A stretch of DNA of 8,422 nt, taken from Ignavibacteriales bacterium (GTDB taxonomy: Bacteria > Bacteroidota > Ignavibacteria > Ignavibacteriales > Melioribacteraceae). Of this stretch, positions 7,301 through 8,422 are shown in pieces (within the stretch, counting starts at the first letter, position 1; each line of letters opens with the position of its first letter). The notes beneath the pieces were generated by a model. The model worked only from the letters and a program-made list of their open reading frames with translations. It had not been told where the DNA came from and did not search any database. The DNA lies in contig JALWSN010000078.1 of the NCBI GenBank assembly GCA_027080245.1, positions 1-8,422 of the forward strand, given 5' to 3'. Made by a program: the position numbers and the translations under genes.

Positions 7301-7423
7301 ATCCCCAAATACGTTAACGGCATTGCGGAAGGACGATTTAATTTAAGCTCTTTGGAAGACCGAGAAAACAAAATTTGTTACAGGTGCGATTTAAGAGCTG
7401 TGTGCAGAGTGGACGAATTTTAA
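4307..7423 (+). CDS. AddB-like protein with C-terminal PD-(D/E)XK (RecB-type) nuclease and Fe-S cysteines
   Basis: This 1038-residue protein resembles the AddB subunit of AddAB/RexAB helicase-nucleases, which process double-strand ends for recombination. The N-terminal part has helicase-like landmarks: LLVAPTNRRVRRLKKWL (30-46) where other AddB proteins have a Walker A, so ATP binding there is unlikely; VFVIGFDEF (199-207); LTFDYLFIGG with VDGDFP (565-581); and EERFLFYQSL from 604. The nuclease carries all expected elements: GNLLH (H786), GIIDRIE (D902), DYKTG (D917, K919) and LQLPVY (Q937, Y941). One cysteine before the nuclease, LCPFKYF (C754), and the terminal C-x2-C-x5-C (C1024, C1027, C1033) form the Fe-S signature of AddB and related nucleases. 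The length suits the family. No UvrD-like AddA gene adjoins; a dihydropyrimidinase follows instead. The start is coupled to the CYTH gene. A stand-alone nuclease role is the alternative to AddAB. Confidence 0.88.
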   Translation: MILSKSKSEKLNLESFILDLIKESKHEEFLLVAPTNRRVRRLKKWLIQQSPGQKASVINLHTLKTLSENLLLEFEPFHPLSEASASVFIEQCISKINLTYFNGYKNGAPFGTIEELRNVISEFKRHGITPDLLKEEAVTLERANKNKLLDIANIYEEYLKITLSLKAYELGDVYSKLTNLDQKTFSGIFRDVFPFVKHVFVIGFDEFTKLEVNLLNKISAINSLNIFIELDYYKFNPAIFGHVSESYENLIKSGFREAKDLSIEKSSNFQNAVRQYLFLNKKTKNSVNLTRQISIIGADNRVEEIEKIAREIKKLILFEKVKPSRICLAFNVIGNYSHYVRDVFDSLGVPFNLTDRISLSKSLPITALINLLAIIESNYYFKNVLRAFNSYFVEVAGVNINSLTLVSRKLNIVVGIKHWKSKILEELNKNANIGETPEIKEDALRNALDSIENIEKLLSPFSRSMTIEEFLTELKLLIKKINLTKNIFRGDVAYQETNIKSVTTFIETIEEIFKLIEQTEGKQKQYDLRFFLSKIRTAARFSRFNIKERPDYGVLITSLNEIRGLTFDYLFIGGMVDGDFPTKFKPEIFKPGRFSSDEWKHLLEERFLFYQSLTSWKKKLYFSYPKKELKKDLSPSVFLLDFKKLFNLNNNSAEVSRKLILSKRQLFEIFDRALLTDYEKEKLKSETQINVEKIIDLIARDKELMRATINKGEPSAPLFDDSNSDEENSFYTNKLKELKERVYSVSQLETYALCPFKYFVERILKVQTLKEPSEEIEPLEVGNLLHKILFEFYVELKRKRLKLANCSEEIFQKSQEILFDIAEKEIAESPLIKGLNFYEREKILGIKGERRQSILYKFLEYERKNNPGYEPAYFETVFGFKDVANSYPPLKIENVKLRGIIDRIEISMSGEYFDVVDYKTGGRTPSGKDVEKGLSLQLPVYLAAASNFVNALPRKMFIYSLKYSSDKFGKKPVFTNEKKSDDSIASKNHVLFNSLKSNIPKYVNGIAEGRFNLSSLEDRENKICYRCDLRAVCRVDEF

Positions 7424-7476
7424 CTACTCCATTTTAAATTAAGACAATAAAAATAAAATTAAATAAGAATTTGAAT

Positions 7477-8422
7477 ATGAAAAAATTAATTAAAAATGGT
7501 TTGGTTTTTACCGAAGGAAAATTACAAAAGACCAATATTCTGATTAGTGGCGAAATAATTGAACAAATTGGGCGCGACATTAACGACGCCCCTGAAATTA
7601 TTGACGCAAACAATTGTTTGGTTTTGCCCGGAGGAATTGACCCGCACACACACATGGAATTAAACGTTGGCGCCTCAATTTCCTCGGATGATTTTTACAC
7701 GGGGACCGTAGCCGCCGCATTTGGAGGAACTACTACAATAATAGACTACCCTACGCCACAACGCGGAGAAACTTTACGGAGTTCGTTCGATGAATGGATG
7801 GCAAAAGCCACTACCAAGTCGGTAATTGATTTCGGTTTCCATCTTACTGTTGTTGAAGTAAACAATCAAATTTTAAAAGAACTTGAAAGTATTCCCGAAT
7901 GGGGAGTGTCAAGCATAAAAGTTTACATGGCTTACAAAAACATTCTCCAGCTTTCTGACGAAGAAATTTTCCAGGTGATGCAAAAGGCGGCGCAAAAAAA
8001 TATTCTGGTGGAGGTTCACGCGGAAAATGGAGACATAATTGATTTTAACGTTAAAAGTCTGATTGAAGCCGGTAAAACCGCGCCCCAATTTCACGCGGTT
8101 AGCAGGCCTGCGACGCTGGAAGCCGAGGCGACAAAACGGGCAATTTTTATCGCCAACGCCGCTGGCGCAAACGTTTACATCGTGCACGTTACGGCGGAGG
8201 CTTCAATAAATGAAATAATTCAAGCCCGTAAAAACGGGTTGAAAGTCTTTGCCGAAACTTGTCCGCAATATTTGTTTCTAACAGATTCGCTGCTTTCTCT
8301 TCCCGACTTTGAAGGCGCAAAGTTCGTTTGCTCTCCGCCTCTAAGAAAAGCATCCGACAACGAGGCTCTTTGGAAAGCGATTGTAAAAAACGAAATTCAA
8401 ACAGTTGCCACGGACCATTGCC
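7477..8422 (+). CDS. Dihydropyrimidinase / hydantoinase, N-terminal part (cut by window edge)
   Basis: The first 315 codons are present and the frame is open to the right edge; the family is about 460 residues, so roughly 145 are missing. It is a binuclear-metal amidohydrolase that opens 5,6-dihydrouracil or hydantoin rings, the second step of reductive pyrimidine breakdown, in the cytoplasm. All metal ligands are visible: H57 and H59 (GGIDPHTH), carboxylated K148 (SIKVYMAYKN), H181 (VEVHAENGD), H237 (YIVHVT) and D313 (TVATDHC). Y153 is the expected substrate tyrosine. AAFGGTTTIIDY and CPQYLFLTD are family hallmarks. The loop after HTHMEL reads NVGAS rather than the common P-F-x-G-T type, in the region that gates substrate side chains. 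The ATG at 7477 has no Shine-Dalgarno. It starts 53 bp after the AddB-like gene; that gap is AT-rich with no clear terminator or promoter, so read-through is possible. Dihydropyrimidinase is favoured over allantoinase or dihydroorotase. Confidence 0.92.
   Translation, partial: MKKLIKNGLVFTEGKLQKTNILISGEIIEQIGRDINDAPEIIDANNCLVLPGGIDPHTHMELNVGASISSDDFYTGTVAAAFGGTTTIIDYPTPQRGETLRSSFDEWMAKATTKSVIDFGFHLTVVEVNNQILKELESIPEWGVSSIKVYMAYKNILQLSDEEIFQVMQKAAQKNILVEVHAENGDIIDFNVKSLIEAGKTAPQFHAVSRPATLEAEATKRAIFIANAAGANVYIVHVTAEASINEIIQARKNGLKVFAETCPQYLFLTDSLLSLPDFEGAKFVCSPPLRKASDNEALWKAIVKNEIQTVATDHC

Noticed and set aside
4307..7423. AddB-like protein as a Cas4 or anti-phage defence component
   Set aside because: The nuclease and Fe-S pattern is shared with Cas4, but the full-length protein has the AddB layout, and no CRISPR array, cas gene or other defence gene is present in the window.
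7909..8187. Open frame on the minus strand opposite the dihydropyrimidinase
   Set aside because: The plus-strand frame carries all metal ligands of a known enzyme; the antisense frame has no recognisable domain.

Overview
The window is AT-rich chromosomal DNA, most plausibly from the Bacteroidota/Ignavibacteria (FCB) part of the bacterial tree. This placement is an inference. It rests on weak or absent Shine-Dalgarno sequences at most starts, Lys/Asn/Ile/Phe-rich proteins, an exported S9-type peptidase with the N-terminal sequence typical of that group, a small beta-barrel-type outer-membrane protein, and an AddB-like protein without a Walker A motif. No RNA genes, insertion sequences, CRISPR arrays, phage genes or att sites were seen. 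Coding density is very high, no gap exceeds about 150 bases, and the content is mainly housekeeping and metabolic.

Left block (1-3657), all on the minus strand. Read in transcription order it holds a 213-residue predicted outer-membrane beta-barrel protein, an exported M14 zinc carboxypeptidase, lysA (diaminopimelate decarboxylase, last step of lysine synthesis), and the first 48 codons of a secreted S9 (prolyl-oligopeptidase-like) peptidase that runs off the left edge. Spacing is tight at two junctions (17 and 20 bp) and looser before lysA (106 bp), so lysA with the S9 peptidase may form a second transcription unit. The common thread is peptide and amino-acid handling at the envelope plus lysine/diaminopimelate supply.

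Centre (3658-3809). This is a 152-bp very AT-rich divergent intergenic region that must carry the promoters for both directions. It holds a perfect TTTTCGAAAA palindrome.

Right block (3810-8422), all on the plus strand. A CYTH/class IV adenylate-cyclase-like protein overlaps by an ATGA junction the start of a 1038-residue AddB-like protein (degenerate helicase-like N-terminal part, then a RecB-type PD-(D/E)XK nuclease with a four-cysteine iron-sulfur signature). After 53 bp comes a dihydropyrimidinase (hydantoinase) cut by the right edge at codon 315, with all six expected metal ligands present.

I found no convincing undescribed system. The most interesting points are the translationally coupled CYTH-AddB pair, the absence of an addA partner next to the AddB-like gene, and two proteins or regions of unknown role (the barrel protein and the C-terminal third of the M14 peptidase).
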